Below, piece after piece: positions 42,500 through 52,502 of a stretch of DNA of 64,000 bases. The notes below the pieces were generated by a model, which saw only the letters and a program-made list of their open reading frames with translations, made no database searches and was not told the origin of the DNA. The stretch comes from Lumbricus rubellus (taxonomy: Eukaryota > Annelida > Clitellata > Crassiclitellata > Lumbricidae): contig OX243816.1 in NCBI GenBank assembly GCA_945859605.1, positions 33,397,509 through 33,461,508 on the forward strand. The letters run 5' to 3'. The first letter of the stretch is position 1; every line of letters begins with the position of its first letter. Position numbers and translations under genes: made by a program.

Positions 42500-44201
42500 T
42501 TAGGGTCGTAAGAATGTCGCTGAAAAGTCCCTACACAAAATGTTCGTAGCGATGGATGAAAAAGCGTGTATGCTGAGGTAATCGAACTCGTCTAGAAAAA
42601 CTATGTTACTACCGATTGAATGGTTTTGCGAACCTTTCGTGCTCCCTCCGCCCGCAATTTGCATGTACGACGCCCCATTTTATACAGGTGGACGGTGCCA
42701 TACGCGGTATTACTATTGTTACAAAATTCTATGTACACCGAAACGATATAGTACCCGGCTTTACTGGGGAAGAAAGAAGTCGTTCCGATACCCTGTTCAA
42801 TACCGTGTCTTGCGGTACCGCATCTTATTACGTCAAAAGTAACTGCAGTGTGAGTTCTAGCGATTATAGCCTGTTGAGTTGAACTGTAAGCGCTAACCGC
42901 GGGTCCTACTACTGTCGCCACTTTCGAAGTAAGTTGTTCATCGACGTATTTCTTATTCGTCAAATGATTATTGTCGGTCGGGACGTCGTCGTGATTCTGC
43001 AGTAAATCTATTACTTGTCCCCGACTCACAGCCTCATCTATTCCCGCTTCCGAAGTATTCGCTGTATTCGCTGTATTCGTTGTAGGCAGACCTCTAATAG
43101 TATGACCACTCATATTTAGATCTCCGGTCGCGGAGTTTGCTCCATCCAGCCTTAGAAAAGTACTGTTTACTTGACTTTCAGTAACTCCGCCAGCAATTAC
43201 TCTTTGAGTATCTTATCTTATCTTATCTGACAATTTATAAAGCGCTTCTTGCAGCAAGAGCCTTTCAGAAGCGCTCCCAGTGCGTTCATCTCCGAGAAAA
43301 AAGGCAAGTTTTTAGACGAGAGAAAGATGAGGATACACTACCAGAGAGGATGGCAGAGCGAACTGATGGGGAAGCCCATTCCATAGAGAGGGACCAATGC
43401 AAGCAAATGATCTGGATTGCGCCATGGCGGTCCTGACTCGCGGGACAAAGAGGTCAAGCCGATCAGAGGACCTAAGAGGACGCAGCGAAGTGGCAGAAGG
43501 GGGGCGAAGTATCTGATCACACAGATACTTCGGAGCAAGACCCATTTGAGACTTGATGACCAAAATTAGGACCTTAAATTGTATACGGGTCGAGAAAGGA
43601 AGCCAGTGAAGTTGTTCAGTCATGAATGAAGAAATGTGGGAGAATCGAGGAAGGCGGGCAATGAGCCTAGCGGCAGCATTGAGTACAGATTGCAGAGGAG
43701 CTAGGCGAACCTTGGGTAGACCAATAAGAACAGAATTACAATAGTCAAGCCGAGAACAGACAAAAGCATGAACAATTGAGGTAAAGATCGAAGATGTGAC
43801 AGATTTGCGAATAGCCCTGAGACGCCTTAGCTGGAAGTAGGAAGAGCGAATAAGATTGGCAATGTGCTCAGTGAAAGTAAGAGAACTATCTAGGGTGACA
43901 CCTAGGTCACGAACACTGGAGGAGAAGTTGAAGTGAGGAAAAGTTTGAGAGAGCAGTGTGTAGTCAAGTTTTTGAAGCTGTTGAGGAGTGCCAAACCAAA
44001 TCAACTGGGTTTTGGAAGAGTTCAAAGAAAGACGATTAGATGACATCCACAGATGAAGATCTTGTGATAGAGCATCAATTCGACCTGCAAGAAGGAGTTG
44101 AGCAGAAGAGGGTCCATGGACATAGGCTTGGACATCATCAGCGAAAAGGTGGCCAGTTGCAGAGATCCTGAATCTGTATGTCCAAATTTATCGACAGGCA
44201 T
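42500..44201 (-). pseudogene. Fibre-like protein, copy 2, disrupted by a retrotransposon
   Basis: The start (MPVDKFGHTDSGS) is at 44201-44163. A 953-bp retrotransposon fragment follows (43210-44162), and the gene resumes at 43209 with QRVIAGGVTESQVNSTFLRL. It has a short Asn-Thr-Ala repeat near 43060-43085 (9-bp DNA unit) and the HLTNKKYVDEQL segment. Near 42665 the frame shifts by one; the homologous C-terminus then continues to 42500. It is certainly non-functional as a single protein. Confidence 0.8.
43210..44162 (-). mobile_element. 5'-truncated L2/CR1-like retrotransposon inside fibre-like copy 2
   Basis: The minus strand encodes reverse transcriptase from the FADD catalytic box (about 44150-44130) through LNSSKTQLIWFG, RDLGVTLDSSLTFTEHI, SRLDYCNSVLIGLP and TEQLHWLPFSTRI to the end. 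The 3' tail has a GCGCTTCTG/AGCGC hairpin and four GATAA repeats. Comparison with copy 1 gives the empty site and indicates no obvious target duplication. The truncation lies just before the catalytic box. Confidence 0.9.
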
Positions 44202-44223
44202 TTTTTACATCTGAATATAATTT

Positions 44224-44658
44224 TCAATGCAGGCTGTTTATAACTTCTTGAAAAGTCACTCCATCTTTGCATGTTTTTTTCAGGACGTGCAGGCATAGAT
44301 GACCGCAAAACACTTCGTTGTCGGGCTGTACGCGTTCGCTATTGTAGTACACGGGACTCTGTAAATACTTTACCAGTTCTGTAGGAGGGGGCAGGCCATA
44401 GCTGTCGAAATATATTTTATCCTTGCCGTTCTTCAAAAAAGCGACCCAGTGCGAGCCGGTTCCATTAGAATCGTCTAGATTCAATATCCCACATTCATTC
44501 CGGCTAGGTTTCTTCGGCAGCTCGTCTCTGAGAAATACTCCCCGGAAATTAGGGATATTGAGCTTCTTGGCAGCATCTAGTAGTTCAAAATTCGTCAGCG
44601 GATGATTCGGAAGGACTACGCCTTCGACATGTATATTTTTCACAGTTGTATAGCTCAT
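44224..44658 (-). CDS. Adenain-like cysteine protease
   Basis: 144 aa. Catalytic residues of the Ulp1/adenain fold are visible: His in GTGSHWVAF, an acidic residue in KIYFDSYGLP, and Cys in NEVFCGHLCLHVL. It probably cleaves capsid or core precursors during particle maturation, as adenain does. Length and order are typical for Polinton PRO. It starts after GAAATATTAAAATG and sits 22 bp upstream of fibre-like copy 2 on the minus strand. Confidence 0.92.
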   Translation of the reverse strand: MSYTTVKNIHVEGVVLPNHPLTNFELLDAAKKLNIPNFRGVFLRDELPKKPSRNECGILNLDDSNGTGSHWVAFLKNGKDKIYFDSYGLPPPTELVKYLQSPVYYNSERVQPDNEVFCGHLCLHVLKKTCKDGVTFQEVINSLH

Positions 44659-44680
44659 TTTAATATTTCATCTAGATGTT

Positions 44681-45007
44681 TCACAAACTAATGAGCTTTC
44701 GAGCTTCTACGCAGGCGAGATAATATTTATGTCTGCAATTTTTGCATTCATTCGCCTTTCCATCTTTTTGAAATCGATTGTTGTCGTACCCCGATATGTT
44801 CTGATTTACCTTACACCGACTGCAAACTTTTGTGTCTTTTGTCTCCCTATTTTCCTGTCTTGCGTATTTGTGCGCAAGCTCCTTTACTTTGGCATTTTTA
44901 CAAAGTTTGCAGCTCGGATAGCTTCCGTTCTTTTGCGTATGATCTTTGTGAAATTCGCCCAAGCTTGTTTCTATTTTGCATTTGGTACACACTTTTACCG
45001 CATCCAT
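44681..45007 (-). CDS. Double zinc-ribbon protein
   Basis: 108 aa with two parallel modules, VCTKCKIETSLGEF ... SCKLCKNAK and VCSRCKVNQNISGY ... ECKNCRHKY. Each has two CxxC pairs about 25 residues apart, a treble-clef or zinc-ribbon layout related to HNH-type zinc fingers but without a clear HNH active site. Small proteins of this type are common beside Polinton polymerase or protease genes. DNA or RNA binding is likely; its role is unknown. It lies between polymerase and protease and starts after CTAATATAAAATG. Confidence 0.7.
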   Translation of the reverse strand: MDAVKVCTKCKIETSLGEFHKDHTQKNGSYPSCKLCKNAKVKELAHKYARQENRETKDTKVCSRCKVNQNISGYDNNRFQKDGKANECKNCRHKYYLACVEARKLISL

Positions 45008-45023
45008 TTTATATTAGTGTAAA

Positions 45024-48000
45024 TTATTCTTTATTTTGTTTAGTTTTCAGCATGTAGTGCCCATAGGCTAGGGTATGGATCCCGTCGTCCATTATTACTC
45101 TTTTGTCGTCGTCGGCAGACAGAGCTATTTTATTTACTTCTTCGGTGTAAATTTCATGGCGATAGGATCGAATGACGTTCATCGCTCTCGACTGTTGTCT
45201 TTTCGTAAACACGCAGTCTTTGTAATCTGCGTGAGTGATTGATTTCTTGACGACGTTCTTTTTCACACCTTTACATTTCTTGTAGTCTTCACCCGCCATC
45301 TTGTAAGAGTACAACTTGGATCGCAGGCCGACAAATTCCTCGATTTGTTTTCCCGCAGCTTCGTCTTTGAACATACCAACCACTTTTTTATTAACGCCGG
45401 ATTCTATACCTGACGGGTGATCTCTCGGATAGTCTGAAGTATCGAACATACTTTGGACGTCGGGGGAAATATCTTTGTAGAAGTCTTCCGTTTTAATTTC
45501 ATACGCCAAAGAATCAGTATCGGTGAATAATAGCTTGGCCCTATCTCCGTACTTGGCCTTGATGTAATTATAATGAAAATCATACATGAGCGTCTTACTG
45601 GTGTCTAATATACACATTCCTTGATATATCGGCTTGTTGTAAAACAACTTGGTCTTTTTCATGTGAACGGCGATGAGGTTTTCATCGAAAATCGTTCGTC
45701 TGTCGTAATTAGTTTTCGCGACTAGCTTGATAGCTTCCTTCTCATCACTCACCAATCGTATGTCAACTCGATTCTCGATAGCTTCCATTGTTTTACCGAA
45801 AACGCTATTGTTCATCAGTTTGAAAAAGTCTTTCTCAAAATCGTTCGTAGCTTTCGTTCTCAGGCTGGTATTCAGATCGATATACTTTTTCAGCCAGGCA
45901 CTTTCCACGAATTTTATTCCCCGATGTATTTTTACGATTTTCAATCCGAGCCTTTCGTACAATTTTAAATTTTCGTAATGAACTACATACTTTACTTTGT
46001 CATTCAAGTTTGGAATGAGTTTCGCTACATCCAATCCCGCAGGTTTTACACTCTCTGGGGCTAGAGGATAATCATTATGCAGGTCGTGCAATTCCTTCGG
46101 ATATTCTAAATCGACTTCTAACACACATCCCACTCCATTTCGTTCGGTAATGTTTCTCCAATCATTCAATTCGCCGTCGTTCATCCATTCAAACCCATGA
46201 GTTGGTAACGGTTTGCTCATCGCCCATCCGTACAAGTTGTTCGCGTCCAAGTATGGAATGAATACTGAATGTTGGGTGGGATTGAAAGCTTCTCCCATGT
46301 ACTCGTTGTTCGCTTTCGCGTATCGATGGGAAATCGTGCTGACACCTCCTCGTATTCCCTGCTTGATCATCAGTAACATATCGTAGTCACTCAACAACTC
46401 CAACTCTACACCAGTCGTCTTCAACGCCGCGTCCCATGCAAGTCCTGGGCTAGTGTAGTACCACGCAGGATCTAGGTTGTAGTGCTTCATACAGACGTCT
46501 CTGAAGTTTTCGAACACATCCGCTAATAATAGAACATCCGATAAATTGTACAAGTCGTGATATTGACGTAATGTTTTGCATTCAAATTTGTCCCATACCG
46601 TTTTCGCGTGCGCGTAATCTTTTTCACTAATACCCGAATCGCTTAGTTTTGAATAGAAGGCATGTTTCGACGGCAATTCGGTTTCGTTTAATCTTTCAAC
46701 ACCGTCGACGTAATCATACGGGTAAACGCCTTTTCTGAGTAAAAGATCCAGCTTCTCACCTTCAAAAAATTTCCCTAAATTCTTGCACTGATCTTTCCGA
46801 AGATTCTTCGATAGCGCGTCGAGACTCGAGGGCATGAATCTAAAACTATCGATAAAACGTAATTCGCGCTTGACTTCTCTCTCTTTCCCATCTTTGTCTA
46901 CAAATTTATCGACGACGACCTCTCTGCTGAATGAGATATACTTTTCTTCGTTGCAGGGAATGCATTTGATTTTCTCGCCGTGTTCACCACGTAATTTCTT
47001 GATAAATAAATGGCTGTCATAACCGGTCAAATTGTGAAATACGACGGGGAAGAACTTGGGGACTTTGTATTTCAGATTACAAAGGTTGTGAGCGGCACCT
47101 CTAAATTTTCCAGTCAAATGACAGTGATCTCGAACTCGATCTTCACGCAACTCTCCTCCACAGATATGGCAGTTGACAGCTTCGTCATAACATTTCTGTT
47201 CAGTTTTACCGAATATCATCCTCTTGGGGAATTTGAACTCGTTGTATATTCGTTTTACATTTTCTTCGATAGAGTCTATGAATAACTGAGCAACATCATC
47301 GTCTTCGTTTTCAGCCGTAAACCGCACCGGCTCTTGGGAATAAACTTCGTCGTCGAAGCATTTCAAGTGATAACAAAACGAGCTGGGCGTATGTTTTTGA
47401 TACTTGTTGGTGTAAGACGTGCTAGGAACGGGTTGACACGTACCGATAGGTTTGATGAACGATTCAAAATCGGCAAAGTACACAAACGGTACTCTCATCT
47501 TTCTATAGTGATGTGTAAAACTTAGCATAGTCCCAGGTTCCGGAAGTTCTATTCGTTGGGCGTCCTGCTGCGAACAGTACTCAGTATGTTTGTGAAGCGA
47601 TTCTTTTCTACTGAACCCTATCAAGCATCTTTTACAATAGTACATTGATGTAGTAGTATTTTCTGTTTTCACCGCCATCAGTCTATTGAAATTCCTGATC
47701 CAACAATAATGCTTCTTTTCTCCATCAGAAATGAGTAATAGATCTACACACCTATCATTCTCATGATTTGATATATATAGTGGGAATACATTCACATCTT
47801 TCTCGTAACCAAAAACATTAACACTAATATTATTATTTCTCTCAAATTTACCTATCACATTAGCATCCGCTGCTACAGGGAATTCGATACCGGACCAATT
47901 GAGTTTCTCAGACTGTCTAATTAATTCTTTCGTAATTCTCTCCGGGTGTTCTTCAATGGGGTTTACAGCTCTCGCTACACACCACTTGAAGCATTCCTCA

Positions 48001-48833
48001 TCTTTGTTCTTCATATTAATAATAGCCTTTTTATTCGCTAAATAATCAGGAAGTGGAATATAAGAACTTCCTTTCAATGGTTTATATACCACTGTATCGA
48101 TATCCAACTTCAAAACGGTTTTGAATCTCCAATTACTCCCCCGCATCTGAAAACTGGCCATGCTCTCCTTAATTTTATCCGCTGCGTTGGTATATATTTC
48201 CCTCACATCGGTTGCTTCTAAAATAATATCACTCTTTGATTTGAAATTAGGCTCAGCCGTTACTACTTCGCCGGTTTTCATATCTACTTTCTCCATTACG
48301 CACATGAGATCGAGTTGAACTTTTACCCCTCGATTTTTCGCTAGCAGCCTAACTACCTGCGGTCTTACAGCCTTGAGAAAAGTTGCAACATCGATCCTGC
48401 TGTCGCCATCGATCGTGTATCTTTTTGTAAACCCTTTGATAGCCGTCGCAGTCTCTCGAAGTTTGAACCTATGAATGGGCGGTTTTATTTGCGGAGGTAA
48501 CTGACTAATCTCGCTAGTCAGCCAATCCGAAAAAACAATTTTATTTTTCCCCGGATGCAAAAATTTCCAAGTAGTAGTCAAGAATGCCGTAAGTTCCGCT
48601 TTTGCTAATCTCGAGTATCCTCGCACACCTCTCTTTTTCGCAATTTCGCGCAATTCTCGTACAGTGGCGGGAGTATGCGCTGGTGCTTTGGTGACCTGAG
48701 CCCGAGCGCCTAGTCGATCTCCCTGCAATATGAACGCTATGAGTTCCGCTTTTCGCAAACTCGAGTATCCTCTTTGTCCTCTCTGTTTAGGAATTTGTCG
48801 TAATTCTTTCAGATTATACGATGAGTAGTCCAT
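45024..48833 (-). CDS. Protein-primed DNA polymerase B
   Basis: 1269 aa from the ATG at 48833, chosen because TATAAAATG precedes it and the left-end copy of this region is closed upstream; an in-frame ATG at 48878 would add 15 residues. Order: two SAP-like domains (about 1-37 and 55-88), a C2H2 finger (YYCKRCLIGF, about 398-421), Exo I (YFADFESF, about 455), an inserted HNH/endonuclease VII-like module (CHICGG ... RDHCHLTGKFRGAAHNLCNL, about 556-585), Exo II (NLTGYDSHLF, about 603), motif A (YLDANNLYGWAM, about 861), motif B (MNNSVFGKT, about 1005) and motif C (FTDTDSLAYE, about 1103). It replicates the element. The frame is intact. Confidence 0.96.
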   Translation of the reverse strand: MDYSSYNLKELRQIPKQRGQRGYSSLRKAELIAFILQGDRLGARAQVTKAPAHTPATVRELREIAKKRGVRGYSRLAKAELTAFLTTTWKFLHPGKNKIVFSDWLTSEISQLPPQIKPPIHRFKLRETATAIKGFTKRYTIDGDSRIDVATFLKAVRPQVVRLLAKNRGVKVQLDLMCVMEKVDMKTGEVVTAEPNFKSKSDIILEATDVREIYTNAADKIKESMASFQMRGSNWRFKTVLKLDIDTVVYKPLKGSSYIPLPDYLANKKAIINMKNKDEECFKWCVARAVNPIEEHPERITKELIRQSEKLNWSGIEFPVAADANVIGKFERNNNISVNVFGYEKDVNVFPLYISNHENDRCVDLLLISDGEKKHYCWIRNFNRLMAVKTENTTTSMYYCKRCLIGFSRKESLHKHTEYCSQQDAQRIELPEPGTMLSFTHHYRKMRVPFVYFADFESFIKPIGTCQPVPSTSYTNKYQKHTPSSFCYHLKCFDDEVYSQEPVRFTAENEDDDVAQLFIDSIEENVKRIYNEFKFPKRMIFGKTEQKCYDEAVNCHICGGELREDRVRDHCHLTGKFRGAAHNLCNLKYKVPKFFPVVFHNLTGYDSHLFIKKLRGEHGEKIKCIPCNEEKYISFSREVVVDKFVDKDGKEREVKRELRFIDSFRFMPSSLDALSKNLRKDQCKNLGKFFEGEKLDLLLRKGVYPYDYVDGVERLNETELPSKHAFYSKLSDSGISEKDYAHAKTVWDKFECKTLRQYHDLYNLSDVLLLADVFENFRDVCMKHYNLDPAWYYTSPGLAWDAALKTTGVELELLSDYDMLLMIKQGIRGGVSTISHRYAKANNEYMGEAFNPTQHSVFIPYLDANNLYGWAMSKPLPTHGFEWMNDGELNDWRNITERNGVGCVLEVDLEYPKELHDLHNDYPLAPESVKPAGLDVAKLIPNLNDKVKYVVHYENLKLYERLGLKIVKIHRGIKFVESAWLKKYIDLNTSLRTKATNDFEKDFFKLMNNSVFGKTMEAIENRVDIRLVSDEKEAIKLVAKTNYDRRTIFDENLIAVHMKKTKLFYNKPIYQGMCILDTSKTLMYDFHYNYIKAKYGDRAKLLFTDTDSLAYEIKTEDFYKDISPDVQSMFDTSDYPRDHPSGIESGVNKKVVGMFKDEAAGKQIEEFVGLRSKLYSYKMAGEDYKKCKGVKKNVVKKSITHADYKDCVFTKRQQSRAMNVIRSYRHEIYTEEVNKIALSADDDKRVIMDDGIHTLAYGHYMLKTKQNKE

Positions 48834-48927
48834 TTTATATTGGGATCTCTTGTCTTTAGACCGAGCTGTATATTCCATTTTCAGTTATTTTCTATACACA
48901 AGAGAAAAAATTTTTACGCCAGACGCC

Positions 48928-49089
48928 GAATATGAAAAAGTAAGGCTGACATTGGTCAAACTGCGCGGACACTCAATTTTTTAGGCTGGTATTGGTCAAA
49001 TGGACGAAAGTAAAGGCTGTATAGGTCAGATGGACGAAACTGAAGGCTGTATTGGTCAAATGTCCGAGCTTGCTACAATGACCTCTACT
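48928..49089 (-). repeat. Right terminal inverted repeat of the Polinton
   Basis: 162 bp, the inverted counterpart of 32512-32714. Inside it about 40 right-specific bases contain GGCGTCTGGCGTA, which recurs in mirror orientation at 33959 on the left. Similarity to the left end then resumes at 48887 and runs into the polymerase gene. Confidence 0.92.
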
Positions 49090-49095
49090 AAAGAA
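49090..49095. repeat. Target site duplication of the Polinton, right copy
   Basis: AAAGAA, identical to 32506-32511. Confidence 0.93.
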
Positions 49096-49204
49096 TGTGC
49101 AAATTATATGATCTCAGATCCGAGGTCTGGGAATCGCCTTCACTAATCAATAATTATTAGATCGTAGTGTGATTTGGTCCCGTTATAAGCTTAAAAAATG
49201 GAAA

Positions 49205-50690
49205 ACAGTAAATTATGAACATGGCTACTTTCATAAATGCGTCTAGATGTAAATTTCTCAGTTTCACTTTGTGTATCATTAGTATAATTCCGGTGACAAG
49301 TAATTTTGTTGGGCGAAATTTTTTAAAACTAGATGCATGGCCTTGTGGTTAACAAATTGGCCTAGGTGTAAATTTTCTACAGAGCAACTGACCCTCTTGC
49401 TCGTATGTGTGAGCGACAATGTAGCCTAATCCACATCGTCATCGTCTTCATCACTATTGCTATGTTTGCTTAGGGGTCTGGAAGCATCTAAGCAATGCAA
49501 TTACTTTAAACTAGCTGGGACACCCGGCGTTACCCAGGAATATTAGGATTCGGCCCGTTCGCCCCAAACCCATCCTCCCGAAAAATTTCTTCCCCCCACC
49601 CCACCCCACCACACTCCGACCTCCACCGGTACGTCATCCGTGAAATTTGAAATTTTGGTTTTCCGGAAAAATTTTCTTCCCCACCCCACGACACCCCACC
49701 ACACTCCGAGCTCCATCGGTACGCCACTCGTGAAATTTGGGTTTTCTGGGAAAAAATTCTTTCCCCCCCCCCACACCAAGCACACACCTCGGCTCTGCGG
49801 GCCGGTGTGTGTTTGGTGGAGGCGAGGTGGCCCGTGTACAAATCTTTGTAGTTGTAACGTTTCAGGTGAATAAGTGTCAAACTATATATATATGCGCATG
49901 GCAACGGCTGAAAAAGTAGGTGAAATGAGGTTTTTTGCCCCCACTCTGGCCTCATGGTGACAGAGATTCGCCGATCCAACCCCCCCCCCCCCAATGACCT
50001 GCTCCGGATCGAGCCCAACCTTACCTTCTGCGAAAGATTGGGGACAATTGCTTCAAAACCGTGGCCGTGCATAGCTAACAAGGCCACAAACAAACACACA
50101 GACTTACCAAAATACATGTATATGAGATGATTGACGCGAGTGTCGTTCTAATTTGACAGCAATTGAAAGTTTTGAGTTTGCACTCTGCGAGTTTGTATTG
50201 TATGCTGTGGTCGATAAGAGGCAAGCAGTAGAGTGTAGACATAGTGTAGACATAGCGCCTTTGTGAATCCCTGAAATGCGACGTGTGGAGTGGTGTGTCC
50301 ATACATACCGTACATAGGCTACATTCATGACTCCCTTTCAAAAGTCGAGTATCGCTAAGCTGTTCAACAATGACAATTATTCTGACTCGTCTATGGTGAC
50401 CTTGGTTGAAAAGCAGCCATTAATGTTGGTTTATAATGACTCGACAGTGTCATAGATGTCACGGTGATGGAGAGAACAACGACAAAGTAGGCTACTCATC
50501 TCCTGGAAGGACGCGGTCATCATTGTCATCGACGTCATCATTATTCTAAGCGACACTATCATCGTCGTCGTCGTTGCTGTGGTCGTCGTCGTCGTCATCA
50601 TAGTAGTAGTGGGTTTCCTTGTGCTTGCCGTCGTGGATCTGTTAATCATAATCATCTCCCCCCGAAGGTCCTGCACCTAGTAACGGAAGC
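49205..50690 (+). repeat. Interspersed repeat family A, longest copy
   Basis: It runs from GAACATGGCTACTTTCATAA through TTTCACTTTGTGTATCATTA, GAGCAACTGACCCTCTTGCT, GATTGACGCGAGTGTCGTTC, GCGCCTTTGTGAATCCC, GGTGACCTTGGTT and GATGTCACGGTGATGGAG, to a CGT/GTC tract (50545-50615) and GCCGTCGTGGATCTGTTA. A G/C-rich unrelated insert with TTTCCGGAAAA and poly-C runs occupies about 49505-50110; its start resembles 2905-2945. Confidence 0.6.
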
Positions 50691-51069
50691 TGTAACAGGA
50701 ACTACACTGTTAGTATTATGCGGTGCCAGCGTGGTGGGGCTTTGCTTTTGTTGCGATGCTGACCAGTGACCACCAAAGACTGGATGGATAGATCCTTGGC
50801 TAAATCCATATGGATGGGATACCTGCCGAGCAGTGTCCCAACTATTGTTGGACAAGTGGGGGTGGGGAGGGTTGCGGAGGACCGCCCCCTCAAGGCAACA
50901 CCATGAAATGGTTCGCGTGTACGACGTCGCCTGATCCGACTGTTATTAACAAATTATTTCTCTGTTGTCACAGGGTTGACATTTTCAATTAATTGTCCGA
51001 ACTTTCCATTTATACTTTTTACAACCCTAATTTGTATGTTAGGATGCGATGTATCATTCATGCGTTCAA

Positions 51070-51365
51070 TTCATCATCACCATTAACATCATCATCGCGT
51101 CGTCACCATCAATATCATCAATATCATTACCATCATCATCCTAATAATCATCATCATCACCATTATCATCATCATCATCATCATTATCATCACCATTGTC
51201 ATTAGCATCATCATCGTCATCAGCATCACCACCCTCATCATCGTGATCGTCGTCATCATCATCATTGTCATCTTCATCATCATAAACATCACCATTCTCA
51301 TCATTGTCGTCATCATCCTCATCATTATCGTCATCCTTATTTTCATTCTCATCCTCATCAGTATG
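51070..51365. repeat. (CAT)n microsatellite block
   Basis: About 300 bp of CAT/CATCAC/CGTCAT triplets; poly-His, poly-Asp and poly-Met frames here are artefacts. Confidence 0.95.
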
Positions 51366-51504
51366 CCTATATCTGTTTGTGTCTCCGACAATCCAGGTGA
51401 AATTGTGTGACATGATTGTTGTGGTCGTCATTCTAATTCAACACCAAGCATAGGCCGATGTGAATCCATGTGATCCGTATGCAAGTTTGTATGCTGTACT
51501 AATG

Positions 51505-51795
51505 TGCGACCTGGTGGCAGACCGGTAACGCGTCCGCTCACGGAGCGGGAGGTTGCGGGTTCGACTCCGGGTAACGACCTTGGGCAAGTTGTTTACGCAC
51601 ACGTGCCTCTGTCACCAAGCAGTATAATTTGGTACCGGCGTAAGCTGGGAAGTAAACAGCAAGTCCTGCGATACGCTGGCCACGTGTCCAGGACCGTGGG
51701 ATTCGTCCATTGCTGGCTCAGGGCCATGGAAAAGGCGATGAGCGCCTCCCTATGTTCCTCATGGAATGGGATAGGACTTTACTGTTACTTTTAGC
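51505..51795 (+). mobile_element. tRNA-derived SINE
   Basis: Box A-like TGGCAGACCGGTA (51514) and box B-like GGTTGCGGGTTCGACTCC (51551-51568) mark a tRNA-like head, followed by a body with CGACCTTGGGCAAGTTGTTT and a GGCGATGAGCGCC stem near the 3' end. Confidence 0.75.
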
Positions 51796-51799
51796 CTAC

Positions 51800-52344
51800 T
51801 AATGTTTACTTGCTGATATTTCTAGCAAACTTATTAATCAATTATTGAGACTCGTTAGAATTATTAGCTTGCACTGTTCAGTCGGTTCACCATCACATAG
51901 GCTTAAGCGATACCCAATTAATGCATTAATTAGCCTATTACTCTCTATATATTTACGACAATATTGTGCCTAGAAAGCATTGTAGGCCTATTACCGGCAC
52001 ATGTTTTAGAATCAGCACTTCACGTTTCAGCATTGCGACATTGAGACTGTGAAGATCGGTTGACCCATTATAAGCCAAAAGATGAAGTGGGACTTACAAG
52101 GTTCGCGTGTCTTCTGTGAGCGTTTATTTCTCGCTTTGGGGATGTAGAACAATTTTCATTGACCAGTGACGACCTATTTAACAAACCGGGTCTATATCCA
52201 ACACGGTTCCCTTTGTTAAAGCAGCACTTCGCTGAGTTCACTTGGAATCTTTAATTGTGTTGTGAAGTTGATGTCATGGTGATGAGACGTGGTCGTTATC
52301 ATCATCGTCGTCGTCGTTGTCGTCGCCATGATATGCCTTCCACC
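51800..52344. other. Intergenic DNA with a partial family A copy
   Basis: No gene seen. 52080-52330 carries GATGTCATGGTGATGAGACG and CGTCGTCGTCGTTGTCG, as in other family A copies. Confidence 0.45.
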
Positions 52345-52502
52345 CATGGGCGGAGTTTATCAGGGGCTAGGGGGAGCTAAGCTTCCCCCCCCAAGAAGGC
52401 CCAGATTCAGCTTTTTTACCATGAAAATTATATTTTTTTCTGGCTTAGCCCCCCTAAGATATAATTAGCCCCTCCAAGAACGGAAACCAAACTCCGCCCA
52501 TG
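52345..52502. mobile_element. 158-bp hAT-like MITE
   Basis: Inverted ends CATGGGCGGAGTTT and AAACTCCGCCCATG with an 8-bp direct repeat CTTCCACC on each side (52337-52344 and 52503-52510). The middle is poly-C and AGCCCC-rich. A longer, diverged relative is at about 53137-53506. Confidence 0.85.

Larger units (their letters stand above)
32512..49089. mobile_element. Complete Polinton (Maverick) element
   Basis: The 16,578-bp element has inverted ends starting AGTAGAGGTCATTGTAGCAA and a perfect 6-bp target duplication. It encodes the diagnostic set: protein-primed polymerase B, chromodomain integrase, A32-type packaging ATPase, adenain-like protease, double jelly-roll major capsid and penton-type minor capsid proteins. 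Capsid and ATPase genes are on the plus strand; integrase, phospholipase-like, fibre-like, protease, zinc-ribbon and polymerase genes are on the minus strand. It sits in repeats between fibrinogen-related genes 3 and 4. Several genes are broken, so it is probably no longer mobile on its own, although polymerase, capsid, ATPase and protease frames are open. Confidence 0.97.

Noticed and set aside
51090..51431. Met/Asp/His-rich frames
   Set aside because: CAT microsatellite; no supporting motif.
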